Assembly: GCF_035621475.1 (NCBI RefSeq)
Contig: NZ_CP141799.1
Coordinates: forward strand, 4,638,501-4,702,500
DNA from: Pseudomonas paeninsulae
Lineage (GTDB): Bacteria; Pseudomonadota; Gammaproteobacteria; Pseudomonadales; Pseudomonadaceae
Direction of reading: 5' to 3'
Length of the DNA stretch: 64,000 nt
The translations under genes and the position numbers were made by a program. Position 1 is the stretch's first letter, and each line of letters starts with the position of its first letter. The notes under the pieces were generated by a model, which saw only the letters and a list, made by a program, of their open reading frames with translations, ran no database searches and had not been told where the DNA came from. This document shows positions 1-10,739 of the stretch, one piece after another.

Positions 1-108
1 TATCTCCTTGTCGGAGTCTTTGAATAGCAACCGCAACTCTTTGGCCAGCAACCGCCCGATGGTGCTTTTACCAGCGCCCATCGGGCCAACAAGAATAACA
101 TTACGCAT
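1..108 (-). CDS. aroK: shikimate kinase (partial, N-terminus only)
   Basis: Only the first 36 codons lie in the window; the gene runs off the left edge. The protein starts [18 protein letters not shown], and the P-loop GPMGAGKST (about residues 8-16) is the ATP-binding loop of shikimate kinase, which phosphorylates shikimate in the chorismate pathway. It begins 5 bases after the pilQ stop on the same strand. The pilMNOPQ-aroK order is conserved in pseudomonads and indicates co-transcription. The P-loop alone would fit many small kinases; the context settles the call. Confidence 0.93.
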   Translation of the reverse strand, partial: MRNVILVGPMGAGKSTIGRLLAKELRLLFKDSDKEI

Positions 109-113
109 ATATT

Positions 114-2189
114 TCAACGAGATACCGCTACAGCCTGAGTGTTCATGATGCGCGGAGTGAGGAAAATCAACAGTTCCGACTTGCTATCCTTGACCAGGTC
201 ACGCCTGAACAGGACACCCAAGTACGGAATATCGCCAAGGAACGGAACTTTGTCTACCGACTTGCTCTGGGTGTTGGTAAACACGCCACCAATGACAATA
301 GTTTCACCGTCGGCAACCAGAACCTTGGCATTCACCTCATTTTTATTAATCGCAGGAACCCCACCACTCGCAGCCGCATTAGAGAAATCCGGTGCATCCT
401 TGGTGACCTTGACCTCCATGATGATGCGATTATCCGGCGTAATCTGCGGCGTCACCTCCAACGAAAGCGCGGCCTCCTTGAAAGAGGTGCTCGTAGCACC
501 ACTTGAGCTCGCTTCTTGATAGGGAACCTCAGAACCCTTCAATATTTTCGCCGTCTCTTTATCCGAGGTCACAACTTTAGGCTGGGAAATAACCTCACCG
601 TTGCCGGTTTTCTCCATGGCGGATAATTCAAGATCAAGGATGGTGTTATTGGTGATAAACCCGAGGTTCAGCCCAACATTCCTACCGGTGGCGCCCAGAT
701 CAACAAAAGTACCCGCTTGAATCTCAAGAGGATCCGTTCCCTTGACTAAGCTATTGGTCCCGCCAGCGATAAAGTTGTTATCGCCGAGACTCACCCCACG
801 CCACTCGACGCCCAGCGACTTGTCGAAGTCGACATTGGCCTCGACGATCCGTGCCTCGACCATCACCTGGCGCACCGGAATGTCGAGCTGCGAGACGATT
901 CTGCGCAACTCATCCAGGCGATCCTGAGTCTGGTAGGCAATGATACTGTTGGTTCTGTCGTCGACCGTTATCGAACCACGCTCGTCGGCACGACCCTCTG
1001 CACTGGTCACCGACTGGAACAACTTGGCCATGTCGGTGGCCTTGGCATAGTTCACTTGAATCAGCTCGCGCCGCAGTGGCGCTAATTCCGCAATCTGTTT
1101 CTGCGACTCGAGCTCTTGACGCTCGCGCGCGGCAATCTCATCCGCCGGTGCCACTAACAGCACATTGCCCACTTTGCGCTTGTCCAGGCCTTTGGTTTTC
1201 AGCACCAAATCCAGCGCCTGATCCCAAGGCACATTCTGCAAGCGCAAGGTAATGTTGCCCCGCACAGTATCACTGGCCACTAGGTTAAGATCGGTGAAGT
1301 CCGCGATCAACTGCAGTACTGAGCGAACATCGATGTCCTGGAAGTTCAAGGACAACTTCTCGCCACTGTAAGCAAACCGCTCGCTTTTACGCGTTTCAAC
1401 TTCATCCTGGGTCAAGGGCTTGATGCTGAGCGTGAGTTTATTGTCGGTTTGATATGCCAGATAATCATAGAAACCTGTCGGCTCGATCACGATACTCGCT
1501 TTGTCAGCCGAGCCCGTGGCACTGACGAACTGCACCGGTGTAGCAAAATCCTTGACGTCCAGGCGAACGCGTAGCGCCTCAGGCAATTGAGTCTTGGCGA
1601 AGTCCAGGCGAATCTTGCCACCCTGCTCTTGAATATCAGGGCTTACCGAAGCATCCGACAGGGTAATCACAACATTACCCTCGCCTTGCTCGCCCCGTTG
1701 GAAATCAATATTGCTAATAGACTTGCCACGTGCGGCATAGCTCTTTACCGGCGCAGCGGTACTGACAACTGCCGCTGCAGCCGTCGGTTGCACTGACGCT
1801 GAGCCGGACGCCCCTTCGCCAACCACAACATAAAGGTTGTTGCCATCGGCCCGCGTATTGTAGGGCGCCAAGCTGGTCAGATTGATGATCAACCTAGTCC
1901 GATCTTTGGCTTCGACCACGGTGACACTGCGCGCGTTACCCACACCCAGCTCTCGGTTCTTCGTACCCAACTTGCTGGAAACACCCGGGAAATCCAGGGC
2001 AATCCGCGCCGGCTGCTCTATCGTATAGCCGCGCGGAGCAAGCACCGGCTCATCGAACGTCAACTTCAACTCGACGCGATCACCTGGCAACGCAGAAACA
2101 TCAAGCGCCTGCAGGTTAGCGGCCAACAAGGCCGGCGATAGCAACAGTGCTAATAGAGAGATACCTAGATGCGATAAGGGGCTATTCAT
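114..2189 (-). CDS. pilQ: type IV pilus secretin PilQ
   Basis: Outer-membrane secretin through which the type IV pilus is extruded. With the start chosen here the protein has 691 residues and begins MNSPLSHLG followed by a Sec signal ending ALLAAN. Upstream in-frame ATGs (2243, 2234, 2228) would put a charged, non-signal stretch in front. ATG 2189 has GGAA seven bases upstream and matches the P. aeruginosa PilQ start. Two AMIN peptidoglycan-binding regions (about residues 25-140 and 150-260) precede an STN/N-domain block (about 285-460) and the C-terminal secretin pore, which ends with the family motif [17 protein letters not shown]. It is the last gene of the pilMNOPQ operon before aroK. Confidence 0.97.
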   Translation of the reverse strand: MNSPLSHLGISLLALLLSPALLAANLQALDVSALPGDRVELKLTFDEPVLAPRGYTIEQPARIALDFPGVSSKLGTKNRELGVGNARSVTVVEAKDRTRLIINLTSLAPYNTRADGNNLYVVVGEGASGSASVQPTAAAAVVSTAAPVKSYAARGKSISNIDFQRGEQGEGNVVITLSDASVSPDIQEQGGKIRLDFAKTQLPEALRVRLDVKDFATPVQFVSATGSADKASIVIEPTGFYDYLAYQTDNKLTLSIKPLTQDEVETRKSERFAYSGEKLSLNFQDIDVRSVLQLIADFTDLNLVASDTVRGNITLRLQNVPWDQALDLVLKTKGLDKRKVGNVLLVAPADEIAARERQELESQKQIAELAPLRRELIQVNYAKATDMAKLFQSVTSAEGRADERGSITVDDRTNSIIAYQTQDRLDELRRIVSQLDIPVRQVMVEARIVEANVDFDKSLGVEWRGVSLGDNNFIAGGTNSLVKGTDPLEIQAGTFVDLGATGRNVGLNLGFITNNTILDLELSAMEKTGNGEVISQPKVVTSDKETAKILKGSEVPYQEASSSGATSTSFKEAALSLEVTPQITPDNRIIMEVKVTKDAPDFSNAAASGGVPAINKNEVNAKVLVADGETIVIGGVFTNTQSKSVDKVPFLGDIPYLGVLFRRDLVKDSKSELLIFLTPRIMNTQAVAVSR

Positions 2190-2243
2190 TCTTGGGTTCC
2201 GTTGGGCAGACCGGTTATTTTTTTTCATAATCATTCCGCTCAT

Positions 2244-2771
2244 TCAAGAACGCTCCTTGAGGGAGAGACTGCGCGGTCGCTCGAGCCAGCCACCTTCACC
2301 GTCTGGAACGATCTCGATCACATCGATTTTTGCTTCATCTATCGCCAGGATGCGACCGTAATTTCGGCCCAAATAATCCCCCACCTTGACGCGATGAACT
2401 CCTCCCGCCCCGTTCACCAAAGCAAACACGTCGGTTGTATTGGCAAGCGTGCCGACCATTTCGAAGACCTCGATATTGAAACTCTCGAGGAACTGCTTGA
2501 CCCGCGATTCATCCGGCTTAACTTCCTGCGAGCCCTTTTGACGGCGCACCATGTCGATTTTGACCGGCGGTTGGAACGGGCTACGCAGAGAAGAAGCCCC
2601 ATACGTGAACGCTTCATAGGGTTGAAATTTTGGCAACGGCTCGATGGAGCCTTTCGGTCTGGCGCGAACCTCATCCATGAATGACTGCAGATCGGAAAAA
2701 TCGCCCCCCGAGCCACACCCCTGCAAAAACGACAACAAACAGACAGATACAGCCAAACGAAGAATCTTCAT
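2244..2771 (-). CDS. pilP: type IV pilus assembly lipoprotein PilP
   Basis: Periplasmic lipoprotein of 175 residues that links the PilMNO inner-membrane platform to the PilQ secretin. A short lipoprotein signal ends at the lipobox LQGC, with Cys19 as the predicted acylation site. The C-terminal beta domain with FALVNGAGGVHRVKVGDYLG is the HR domain typical of PilP. The start overlaps the pilO stop by 4 bases. The ORF ends directly against the frame of the longest possible pilQ start, fitting a translationally coupled operon. Confidence 0.97.
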   Translation of the reverse strand: MKILRLAVSVCLLSFLQGCGSGGDFSDLQSFMDEVRARPKGSIEPLPKFQPYEAFTYGASSLRSPFQPPVKIDMVRRQKGSQEVKPDESRVKQFLESFNIEVFEMVGTLANTTDVFALVNGAGGVHRVKVGDYLGRNYGRILAIDEAKIDVIEIVPDGEGGWLERPRSLSLKERS

Positions 2772-3391
2772 TTATCCATCCCTTTATCGTTATAACGATA
2801 TGTCTTCGCCATAACACTCATTCGAATGACAGAAGCGCTCTCCGTGCTAACCGGTTTAGTGTCGAAATCATGCAGCGTCACAATTCGCGGAAGGCTGGCG
2901 ACACCACTGACAAAGGTCGCCAAGTCATGGTAACTACCCACCACAACCACCTGGATAGGTAACTCTATATAAAATGGTTGCGTCACCTCGGGAAGCAACT
3001 TGATCTCTTCGAACTCAAGGCCGCTACCCAGACCAGTACGCGTAATGTCCTCCAGCAGTCCAGGCACCTCAGTATCGCTTGGCAGTTGGCGCAACAGAGT
3101 CCCGAAGGAAATCTCCATCTCCTTCATCTGCTCCTTATAGGCCTCCAGGTTTGCAGCCTGGAAAGCTTTGCTGGAAAATTGCTGCTTGAGAGTTTGCTCC
3201 TCCCCCTGCGACCGCTCTAGGCTGGCCTGTAAATCCTTCAGATGAAAGTTATAACCAAGCGCCAGCATTACCACGAAAAATAAAACAAAAACGATGCCTT
3301 TGATAACAGCTGGCCATGAACCGATATTATTCAGTTCAAGATTGCTGAGTTCAATCTTGCGCAAGTTCTCGATGGATTCAGCCAGGCTCAT
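2768..3391 (-). CDS. pilO: type IV pilus inner-membrane protein PilO
   Basis: Bitopic inner-membrane protein of 207 residues that forms a heterodimer with PilN and sets the periplasmic spacing of the pilus machine. A short cytoplasmic tail is followed by one membrane helix (about residues 29-48, VIKGIVFVLFFVVMLALGY), a coiled coil (about 50-95) and a ferredoxin-like periplasmic domain. It overlaps both neighbours by 4 bases (pilN stop/pilO start and pilO stop/pilP start), so expression is probably coupled. Confidence 0.97.
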   Translation of the reverse strand: MSLAESIENLRKIELSNLELNNIGSWPAVIKGIVFVLFFVVMLALGYNFHLKDLQASLERSQGEEQTLKQQFSSKAFQAANLEAYKEQMKEMEISFGTLLRQLPSDTEVPGLLEDITRTGLGSGLEFEEIKLLPEVTQPFYIELPIQVVVVGSYHDLATFVSGVASLPRIVTLHDFDTKPVSTESASVIRMSVMAKTYRYNDKGMDK

Positions 3392-3962
3392 TTCTCATCA
3401 CCTTCTACCGGCTCAACGCCAGGCTGCGTTTGCTTAACCGTCAACTGGAACACATTAGCCTGATCCAGAGCACCTGCGGTGGTGGCTTTGACCTGCGTCA
3501 AGTTAGGCGCATTCAGCCAATCGGACGCATCCAGATTACGCATCAAATTAGACACCCGGTTGTTCGACTCAGCCGCCCCAACAATTGCAATATTCTTGCC
3601 TGTCATTTTGACGCTGGTGAAATACACACCATCCGGCAAGGTCCGCACCAACTGGTCGAATACTCGCCCGATGATCGGCCTGTTGCCCTGCAAGTCCTGA
3701 ATAATCTTCATGCGCTCCAGTAATTGCTGGCGGCGCGTCTTCAGCTCGCTAATCTCCTTGATGCGGGCATCCAGCACTGCAATTTCTTTGCGCACGAACT
3801 GGTTGCGTGCATTTTGCTGCTCGATTGCACCGCTCAGATACTGATCACCAAGGAACACCGTACCGGCAGCGACCACCACGACACCGACGAGCGTCACCAG
3901 AAAGCGCTGCTTGCGCTCCTCGCGTAACTGCTCGCGCCATGGAAGAAGGTTAATCCGCGCCA

Positions 3963-3963
<1 letters not shown>
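3388..3963 (-). CDS. pilN: type IV pilus inner-membrane protein PilN
   Basis: 191-residue partner of PilO. The N-terminal MARINLLPWREQ is the hallmark cytoplasmic peptide that docks into PilM. It is followed by one membrane helix (about residues 23-45), a coiled coil with many charged residues (about 48-95) and a small periplasmic domain. The start codon overlaps the last base of the pilM stop, and the gene overlaps pilO by 4 bases. Confidence 0.97.
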
Positions 3964-5054
<1,091 letters not shown>

Positions 5055-5079
5055 TTACGGACTATTTATGTTTTTTTAC

Positions 5080-5108
5080 ATTAAATAACAGTCTTGACAG
5101 AAGCGCAA
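5080..5108 (-). promoter_or_regulatory. candidate sigma-70 promoter of the pilMNOPQ operon
   Basis: On the minus strand TTGCGC (5108-5103) and TTTAAT (5085-5080) are separated by 17 bases and lie about 55 bases ahead of pilM. The -10 matches consensus at 5 of 6 positions, the -35 at only 3. This is a motif match without experimental support. Confidence 0.35.
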
Positions 5109-5133
5109 ATGGATCACCGGGAAAAAAAACGCT

Positions 5134-5139
5134 TATAAT
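5134..5139 (+). promoter_or_regulatory. perfect -10 hexamer ahead of ponA
   Basis: TATAAT occurs 72 bases upstream of the ponA ATG in an AT-rich patch. No good -35 lies at the right distance: 5111-5116 is GGATCA, and the TTGACA at 5094-5099 is 34 bases away. The promoter may depend on an activator or on another sigma factor. Confidence 0.5.
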
Positions 5140-5211
5140 GTGATCAGTTTTTCCCTTTTAGCATTGCCTTCCGCTTAACTCATTCTTTTATCTGGAAATA
5201 CAAAAATTTTG

Positions 5212-7638
5212 ATGCGTTTGCTGAAATTCATCTGTTGGTCTGGTGTCGCCACTTTTTGTGCGTTGTTACTCAGTTTCAGTGGCGCTTTTCTCTATCTCAG
5301 CCCAAGCCTGCCGTCCATTGAAACGTTGCGCAGCATCCAGCTGCAGATCCCTCTACGGGTATACAGCAGCGACGCCAAGCTGATCGCGGAATTTGGCGAA
5401 ATGCGCCGTTCACCGATCAAATTCGAGGACATCCCACCTGATTTCATCGGTGCCCTGCTTGCCGCGGAAGATGATAACTTTGCGAACCATTATGGCGTCG
5501 ACCTTACCAGCTTGATGCGCGCTGCCACGCAAATATTAAAAAGCGGACACATCCAGAGTGGCGGCAGCACCATCACCATGCAGGTGGCGAAGAATTACTT
5601 CCTGTCCAGCGAAAGAAGCTTCTCACGCAAAATCAATGAGATCCTCCTTGCGCTGCAGATCGAGCGTGAATTGAGCAAGGATGAAATCCTCGAGCTCTAT
5701 GTCAACAAGATCTACCTCGGCCACCGTGCTTACGGAATCGAAGCCGCCGCTCAAGTCTATTACGGCAAATCGATCAAAGAGCTCAGCCTAGCCCAACTGG
5801 CGATGATTGCAGGCCTGCCGAAAGCGCCCTCACGCTACAATCCTCTGGCCAACCCCAGCCGCGCCAAAGAACGCCGCGACTGGATCCTCGGACGCATGCA
5901 CATGCTTGGCCGGATCGACCAGCAGAGCTATGAAACCGCCCTGGCCGAGCCTGGCGACGCCAGCCTCCACGCCTCTGCCCCCGAAGTCACGGCCCCCTAT
6001 GTAGCGGAAATGGTTCGCGCGGAAATGGTCGGCCGCTATGGCAGCGAGGCTTACACCCAAGGTTTCAGCGTCACTACCACCGTCCCAAGCGACTTACAGA
6101 ACACGGCCAACGCGGCCGTTCGCGAAGGCTTGATCGCCTACGATCAGCGCCATGGCTATCGCGGCCCGATCCGCCGCCTGCCCGACATGGGCAAAGCAGA
6201 CTGGCTGAGCGAGTTGGCCAAACGACGCTCGCTGGGCGACCTAGAACCCGCAATCGTCAGCCAAATCGAAAAAAGCGGCATTCTCGTCCTGCTGCGCAAC
6301 GGCGAGGAAGAGGCGGTCGCCTGGGACAGCATGAAATGGGCACGCCCCTTCCTTAACACCAACAGTCTCGGCCCTCGCCCGCAGCAACCAGGCGATGTCA
6401 CCCAGGTTGGCGATCTAATTCGCGTGCAACGCCAGAACGATGGCAGTTTGCGCTTCGTCCAGTTGCCGCAGGCGCAGAGCGCGCTGGTTTCACTTGATCC
6501 GCACAACGGCGCGATCCGCGCGCTGGTCGGCGGTTTCTCATTCGAGCAAAGCAAATACAACCGTGCCGCGCAAGCCAAGCGTCAGCCGGGCTCCAGCTTC
6601 AAACCCTTTATCTACAGCGCCGCACTGGACCGTGGCTTCACCGCCGCGAGCCTGGTGAACGATGCGCCGATCGTGTTTGTCGACGAGTACCTCGACCAGG
6701 GCTGGCGACCGAAAAACGACAACAACACCTTCCTCGGCCCTATTCGCCTGCGCGAGGCTCTTTATAAATCACGCAATCTGGTGTCGATTCGCCTGCTGCA
6801 AGCTATCGGCATCGACTACGCCCTGGACTACGTCAGCCGCTTTGGCTTCGACAAACAGGATCTCCCGCGCAACTTGTCCCTGGCTCTTGGCACAGCCAAC
6901 CTGACGCCACTGGAAGTTGCTCGCGGCTGGTCCACGTTTGCCAACGGCGGTTACAAAACCCAGCCTTACCTGATCGAGCGCATTGACGGCCGTTACGGCG
7001 AACCGCTGTTTATCGCCAACCCCGCAAGCACCCCAAACGCGGTAACCGCCGCTGTAGTCGACCCAGTAGCCACTACCGACAACTCCGAGCAGACGCCTGA
7101 GCAAGCGCGGGCTGCTAACGAGCCTGTTGCCGCAGAGCGCATCATCGACGAACGCACCGCGTTTATCATGACCAGCATGCTGCAAGACGTGATCAAGCGC
7201 GGCACCGGCCGCAGAGCACTGGCCCTGGGCCGCAATGATCTGGCCGGAAAAACCGGCACGACCAACGAGTCCAAAGACAGCTGGTTTTCCGGCTACAACG
7301 CCGATTATGTGACTACCGTCTGGGCCGGCTTCGATCAACCGGAAAGCCTCGGCAGGCATGAATACGGCGGCACCATCGCCCTGCCGATCTGGATGAGCTA
7401 CATGGGCAGCGCTCTCCAAGATCACCCCAGCCATGCACCTGCGGAACCCAAAGGCCTACTGACCCTGCGCATTGATCCCTATAGCGGCCGCGCAGCCACG
7501 CCCGGCACCGCTGACGCCTTCTTCGAGCTGTTCAAGAGCGAAGACTCGCCACCCCCTATGAGCGAGTTGGACCCAGGCATTCGCGCGCCGGGCAGCCCAC
7601 TGCCAGCTGACGAATCGGCACCGATCGACTTGTTCTAG
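5212..7638 (+). CDS. ponA: penicillin-binding protein 1A (class A, bifunctional)
   Basis: Inner-membrane peptidoglycan polymerase of 808 residues. One N-terminal signal-anchor helix (about residues 7-29) is followed by a GT51 glycosyltransferase domain with EDDNFANHYGVD and GGSTITMQVAKNYFL. An OB-like insert (about 300-420) precedes the transpeptidase domain, with SxxK in PGSSFKPFIYS and the KTGT box in LAGKTGTTNESKD. The frame also opens with a TTG at 5209, directly before the ATG. I chose the ATG, giving MRLLKFICW as in P. aeruginosa PonA. It is divergent from pilM. Confidence 0.97.
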   Translation: MRLLKFICWSGVATFCALLLSFSGAFLYLSPSLPSIETLRSIQLQIPLRVYSSDAKLIAEFGEMRRSPIKFEDIPPDFIGALLAAEDDNFANHYGVDLTSLMRAATQILKSGHIQSGGSTITMQVAKNYFLSSERSFSRKINEILLALQIERELSKDEILELYVNKIYLGHRAYGIEAAAQVYYGKSIKELSLAQLAMIAGLPKAPSRYNPLANPSRAKERRDWILGRMHMLGRIDQQSYETALAEPGDASLHASAPEVTAPYVAEMVRAEMVGRYGSEAYTQGFSVTTTVPSDLQNTANAAVREGLIAYDQRHGYRGPIRRLPDMGKADWLSELAKRRSLGDLEPAIVSQIEKSGILVLLRNGEEEAVAWDSMKWARPFLNTNSLGPRPQQPGDVTQVGDLIRVQRQNDGSLRFVQLPQAQSALVSLDPHNGAIRALVGGFSFEQSKYNRAAQAKRQPGSSFKPFIYSAALDRGFTAASLVNDAPIVFVDEYLDQGWRPKNDNNTFLGPIRLREALYKSRNLVSIRLLQAIGIDYALDYVSRFGFDKQDLPRNLSLALGTANLTPLEVARGWSTFANGGYKTQPYLIERIDGRYGEPLFIANPASTPNAVTAAVVDPVATTDNSEQTPEQARAANEPVAAERIIDERTAFIMTSMLQDVIKRGTGRRALALGRNDLAGKTGTTNESKDSWFSGYNADYVTTVWAGFDQPESLGRHEYGGTIALPIWMSYMGSALQDHPSHAPAEPKGLLTLRIDPYSGRAATPGTADAFFELFKSEDSPPPMSELDPGIRAPGSPLPADESAPIDLF

Positions 7639-7880
7639 AGCAAGAGAGGCGACGGCAAGCTGCAACAAATCAGCGCCTCTTTGGGAGCAAGGTCGCTCTG
7701 ACGCGGTGCTTGTGCTTTGGCGCGAACAGGCACGCGCCCGTCTGGATGCGGAAAATACTACACGCAGTGGGGGCGCCTGGCACAGAGAGGGGAGACGTCG
7801 CCGTAGACCAGACGAGCCGTGGGGTTCGGCTGCCTGCGATGATCGCCCGCCCGCCCAGGAGCCAGACTCATGCTCTGCAC
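7639..7880. other. ponA-maeB spacer with no recognisable gene
   Basis: About 240 bases between the ponA stop and the shared terminator. Both strands have short open frames, but the translations are arginine-, alanine- and serine-rich GC artefacts without a ribosome-binding site. No promoter or structured RNA is evident. Confidence 0.5.
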
Positions 7881-7916
7881 ACATAAAAAAACCCGCCGAA
7901 GCGGGTTTTTTTATGT
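7881..7916. terminator. bidirectional intrinsic terminator between ponA and maeB
   Basis: A perfect hairpin ACCCGC-CGAA-GCGGGT (7891-7906) is flanked by an A-run on the left and a T-run on the right, and the pairing extends outward (ACATAAAAAA with TTTTTTTATGT). It therefore has a U-tract in both directions and can serve convergent ponA and maeB. It ends 7 bases before the maeB stop codon. Confidence 0.9.
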
Positions 7917-7923
7917 GCGCGGC

Positions 7924-9192
7924 TTAGCCGTTGAACACATCATCCACCGATGTCAGCGGATAGTGTTTCGGGTAGGGCAGCGTTGCCACACCGCTTTCGA
8001 TGGCGGCCTTGGCCACGGCATCGCAGACCACGGTGATCAGGCGTGGGTCCATCGGCTTGGGAATGATGTACTCACGACCGAACGAAAGCGAAATGCCACC
8101 GTAGGCATCACAGACTTCCTGCGACACCGGCAGTTTGGCCAGATCACGCAGGGCCAGAGCCGCGGCGATTTTCATCTCTTCGTTGATGCGAGTGGCGCGA
8201 ACGTCCAGGGCACCACGGAAGATGAACGGGAAGCCCAACACGTTGTTGACCTGGTTCGGGTAATCCGAACGACCGGTGGCCATGATCACGTCATTGCGGG
8301 CGGCATGGGCCAGTTCCGGAGCGATTTCCGGATCCGGGTTGGAGCACGCGAACACGATCGGGTTGGCTGCCATGCGCTTGAGGTCTTCCGCCGGGAGCAG
8401 ATTTGCACCGGACAGACCGACGAACACATCGGCGCCCTCGAGAGCCTCGGACAGCGTGCGCTTGTCGGTCTCAGTGGCAAATATCGCCTTGTACTGGTTC
8501 AGATCGTCACGACCCGCGTGGATCACACCCTTGCGGTCGATCATGTAGATGTTTTCGACCTTGGCACCCATACTCACCAGCAGCTTCATGCAGGATGTCG
8601 CCGCGGCACCGGCGCCCAGGCAGACGATCTTCGCCTGTTCCAGGGTCTTGCCGGCGATTTCCAGGGCGTTGAGCATGCCGGCGGCGGTAACGATAGCGGT
8701 ACCGTGCTGGTCATCGTGGAAAACCGGTATGTCGCACTGCTCGATCAACGCACGCTCGATCTCAAAGCACTCCGGTGCCTTGATGTCTTCCAGGTTGATG
8801 CCACCAAAGGTGATGGAAATGCGCTTGACCGTGTCGATAAAGGCTTGCGGGCTTTCAGCGTCGACTTCGATGTCGAATACGTCGATACCGGCGAAGCGCT
8901 TGAACAGCACACCCTTGCCTTCCATAACCGGCTTGGAGGCCAACGGACCGAGGTTACCCAAGCCCAGAATCGCGGTACCGTCGGAAATCACCGCGACCAG
9001 ATTGCCCTTACCGGTATAACGGTAAGCCAATTCAGGGTCACGTGCGATTTCACGCACAGGCTCGGCAACTCCCGGGCTGTAGGCCAGTGCCAGGTCGCGA
9101 GCAGTGGCAGTGGGCTTGGTCAGCTCGACACTCAGCTTACCCGGACGGGGTTTTGCATGATATTCGAGAGCGGCAGTTTTCAAATCAGACAT
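7924..9192 (-). CDS. maeB: malic enzyme, short form (oxaloacetate-decarboxylating)
   Basis: Oxidatively decarboxylates malate to pyruvate, supplying NADPH and pyruvate in the cytoplasm. It has 422 residues from ATG 9192 ([12 protein letters not shown]). A further 24 in-frame upstream residues look unlike the family. Visible motifs are the malic-domain YSPGVAEPV near residue 40, the metal site HDDQHGTA near 140, and the Rossmann loop [10 protein letters not shown]. The E. coli MaeB carries an additional phosphotransacetylase-like domain that is absent here, as in other pseudomonads. It appears to be a single-gene unit ending at the shared terminator. Confidence 0.95.
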   Translation of the reverse strand: MSDLKTAALEYHAKPRPGKLSVELTKPTATARDLALAYSPGVAEPVREIARDPELAYRYTGKGNLVAVISDGTAILGLGNLGPLASKPVMEGKGVLFKRFAGIDVFDIEVDAESPQAFIDTVKRISITFGGINLEDIKAPECFEIERALIEQCDIPVFHDDQHGTAIVTAAGMLNALEIAGKTLEQAKIVCLGAGAAATSCMKLLVSMGAKVENIYMIDRKGVIHAGRDDLNQYKAIFATETDKRTLSEALEGADVFVGLSGANLLPAEDLKRMAANPIVFACSNPDPEIAPELAHAARNDVIMATGRSDYPNQVNNVLGFPFIFRGALDVRATRINEEMKIAAALALRDLAKLPVSQEVCDAYGGISLSFGREYIIPKPMDPRLITVVCDAVAKAAIESGVATLPYPKHYPLTSVDDVFNG

Positions 9193-9296
9193 AGGGGCAT
9201 TTCCGCTTTTTTGGCTGTTGAACAGGCAGGCGGCCGAGGATACGCAAGTTGTATACATCTGCACAAGACTGTTAAGCCTTGCCCGGATCCACGTGA

Positions 9297-10739
9297 CTAA
9301 CGCACGACCTTGAGCCAGCTGCCAGGGGCTGGCTCACCTGCGGGATAGAGATTATTGAGCAGGCGCAAGGTCGCCTGGGCATCGCCCGGCAACTTGCTTT
9401 GTCTGGCCAGCGCCGCCATGCCTTGCCCACTTTGCGCCTTGACCAGATGCAGCCGCAACGGCTGTGCCAGACGCCGCTCGGCTGCGGTAAGCGGACGCAA
9501 GCTCTTGATCACCTTGAGAAAGGTCTCATCGTGAGTGTCCAGCGACGTGCGTCCGCGTACCGCCGCAACAAACAGGTAAGCCCGCTGCCCCTGCAACAGC
9601 ACCGCAACGCGCTTGGCGGCAGCGCCGGGAATGATGGCGCTGTAGCCCGACAACCCAGCCTGGTGCAATTCACTCTCAGCCGTCAAACGCTGCCCGCCGA
9701 CGCGCTGACGCAGCAGTTGAGCGGCAGAGAGGTGCTGTGGATTGGCCTGCTGGGTCATGGCGATAAAGGCCTGCTGATCGGCACTATGACCGATCAGCGC
9801 ATCCGGCCGATTGACCATGCTCCAGCCTTGCGGAAACTCCAGGGTCAAGCCCAGTTCGGCATGGTAGAAATGCTGGCCGCGGCGCACCCCGCTGGCGGCG
9901 GAATCACCAAATGGCAGCCCATTCAGATGCTTGATAAAGGCGTCACGATTGATTTCTTGCTGCCCGGTTGCCAACGCCCGCGCCGGCCCCAGAACCTGCT
10001 GCAGACGCCGATCATTATCCGGATGGGTATCGAATACGCCGTGATAGCCGCCCGCCGGCTGCGCCTGACCACGCTTGGCCGCCTGTTCGCGAGCGAAGTC
10101 TTCCTGGTTTTTCAGCACCTTGACCACTTCGATCATCGCCTGCGGGTCATAGCCACTGCGCGCCAGATACTGGGCACCCAAACCATCGGCCTCCAACTCC
10201 ATGTCGCGGCCATAGCCACGCACGAAGGCACTGCCCAAGGCAGTGGTCAGGTCGGCCGCTGCACCGACACCGGTGCCGATTGCCAGCGCCTGGCCAAGCA
10301 TACCCCAGGCGCTCGACTGACTTTGCTGCTGCACGCCGTGCCGCGCGGTGACATGCCCGACCTCGTGGCCCAATACCGCGGCCAGTTCGGCTTCCGAATT
10401 GAGGTAGGCGAGTAGCCCGCGGTGAATATAGATATAGCCGCCCGGCAGGGCGAAGGCATTGATATCCGGGCTGTCCACCACGGTGAATTGGTAATTGAGC
10501 TGGTTGCGATGACTGTGCCTGGCCACTCGCTCGCCGACCTGCTGGACATACGCCTGCAGCTGCTCGTCGGCATAACGAGGGTATTGCTTGAGGATTTCCT
10601 GGCTGTAGCGCCGACCAAGCTCCAGCTCCTGGCGCTCACTCATCATCACGAAATTGCTGCGCCCGGTGGCGGGATTGACCGCACAACCTGCCAGCTGGCC
10701 GAGCAGCAGCAGTCCTACCGCCAAATAACGCAGGCTCAT
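9297..10739 (-). CDS. M48-family metalloprotease lipoprotein
   Basis: 480 residues with a lipoprotein signal ending at LAGC (Cys19). The zinc site is HEVGH (125-129), with the third ligand in ELEADGLGA further on. The catalytic domain ends near residue 260. The C-terminal part ends in an SPOR/LysM-unlike region with repeated LRPLTAAERRLAQ-type segments whose role I cannot assign. It resembles the BepA/YfgC type of periplasmic quality-control proteases but lacks clear TPR repeats, so no gene name is given. The start overlaps the upstream nuclease stop by 4 bases. Confidence 0.88.
   Translation of the reverse strand: MSLRYLAVGLLLLGQLAGCAVNPATGRSNFVMMSERQELELGRRYSQEILKQYPRYADEQLQAYVQQVGERVARHSHRNQLNYQFTVVDSPDINAFALPGGYIYIHRGLLAYLNSEAELAAVLGHEVGHVTARHGVQQQSQSSAWGMLGQALAIGTGVGAAADLTTALGSAFVRGYGRDMELEADGLGAQYLARSGYDPQAMIEVVKVLKNQEDFAREQAAKRGQAQPAGGYHGVFDTHPDNDRRLQQVLGPARALATGQQEINRDAFIKHLNGLPFGDSAASGVRRGQHFYHAELGLTLEFPQGWSMVNRPDALIGHSADQQAFIAMTQQANPQHLSAAQLLRQRVGGQRLTAESELHQAGLSGYSAIIPGAAAKRVAVLLQGQRAYLFVAAVRGRTSLDTHDETFLKVIKSLRPLTAAERRLAQPLRLHLVKAQSGQGMAALARQSKLPGDAQATLRLLNNLYPAGEPAPGSWLKVVR

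Noticed and set aside
5094..5139. TTGACA plus TATAAT as one ponA promoter
   Set aside because: The two hexamers are 34 bases apart, twice the usable spacing, so they cannot be one sigma-70 promoter.
7870..9300. A 476-codon open frame on the plus strand opposite maeB
   Set aside because: It is the antisense of a well-conserved malic enzyme; the translation is rich in His, Arg and Gln from GC-rich codon pairing and has no ribosome-binding site.
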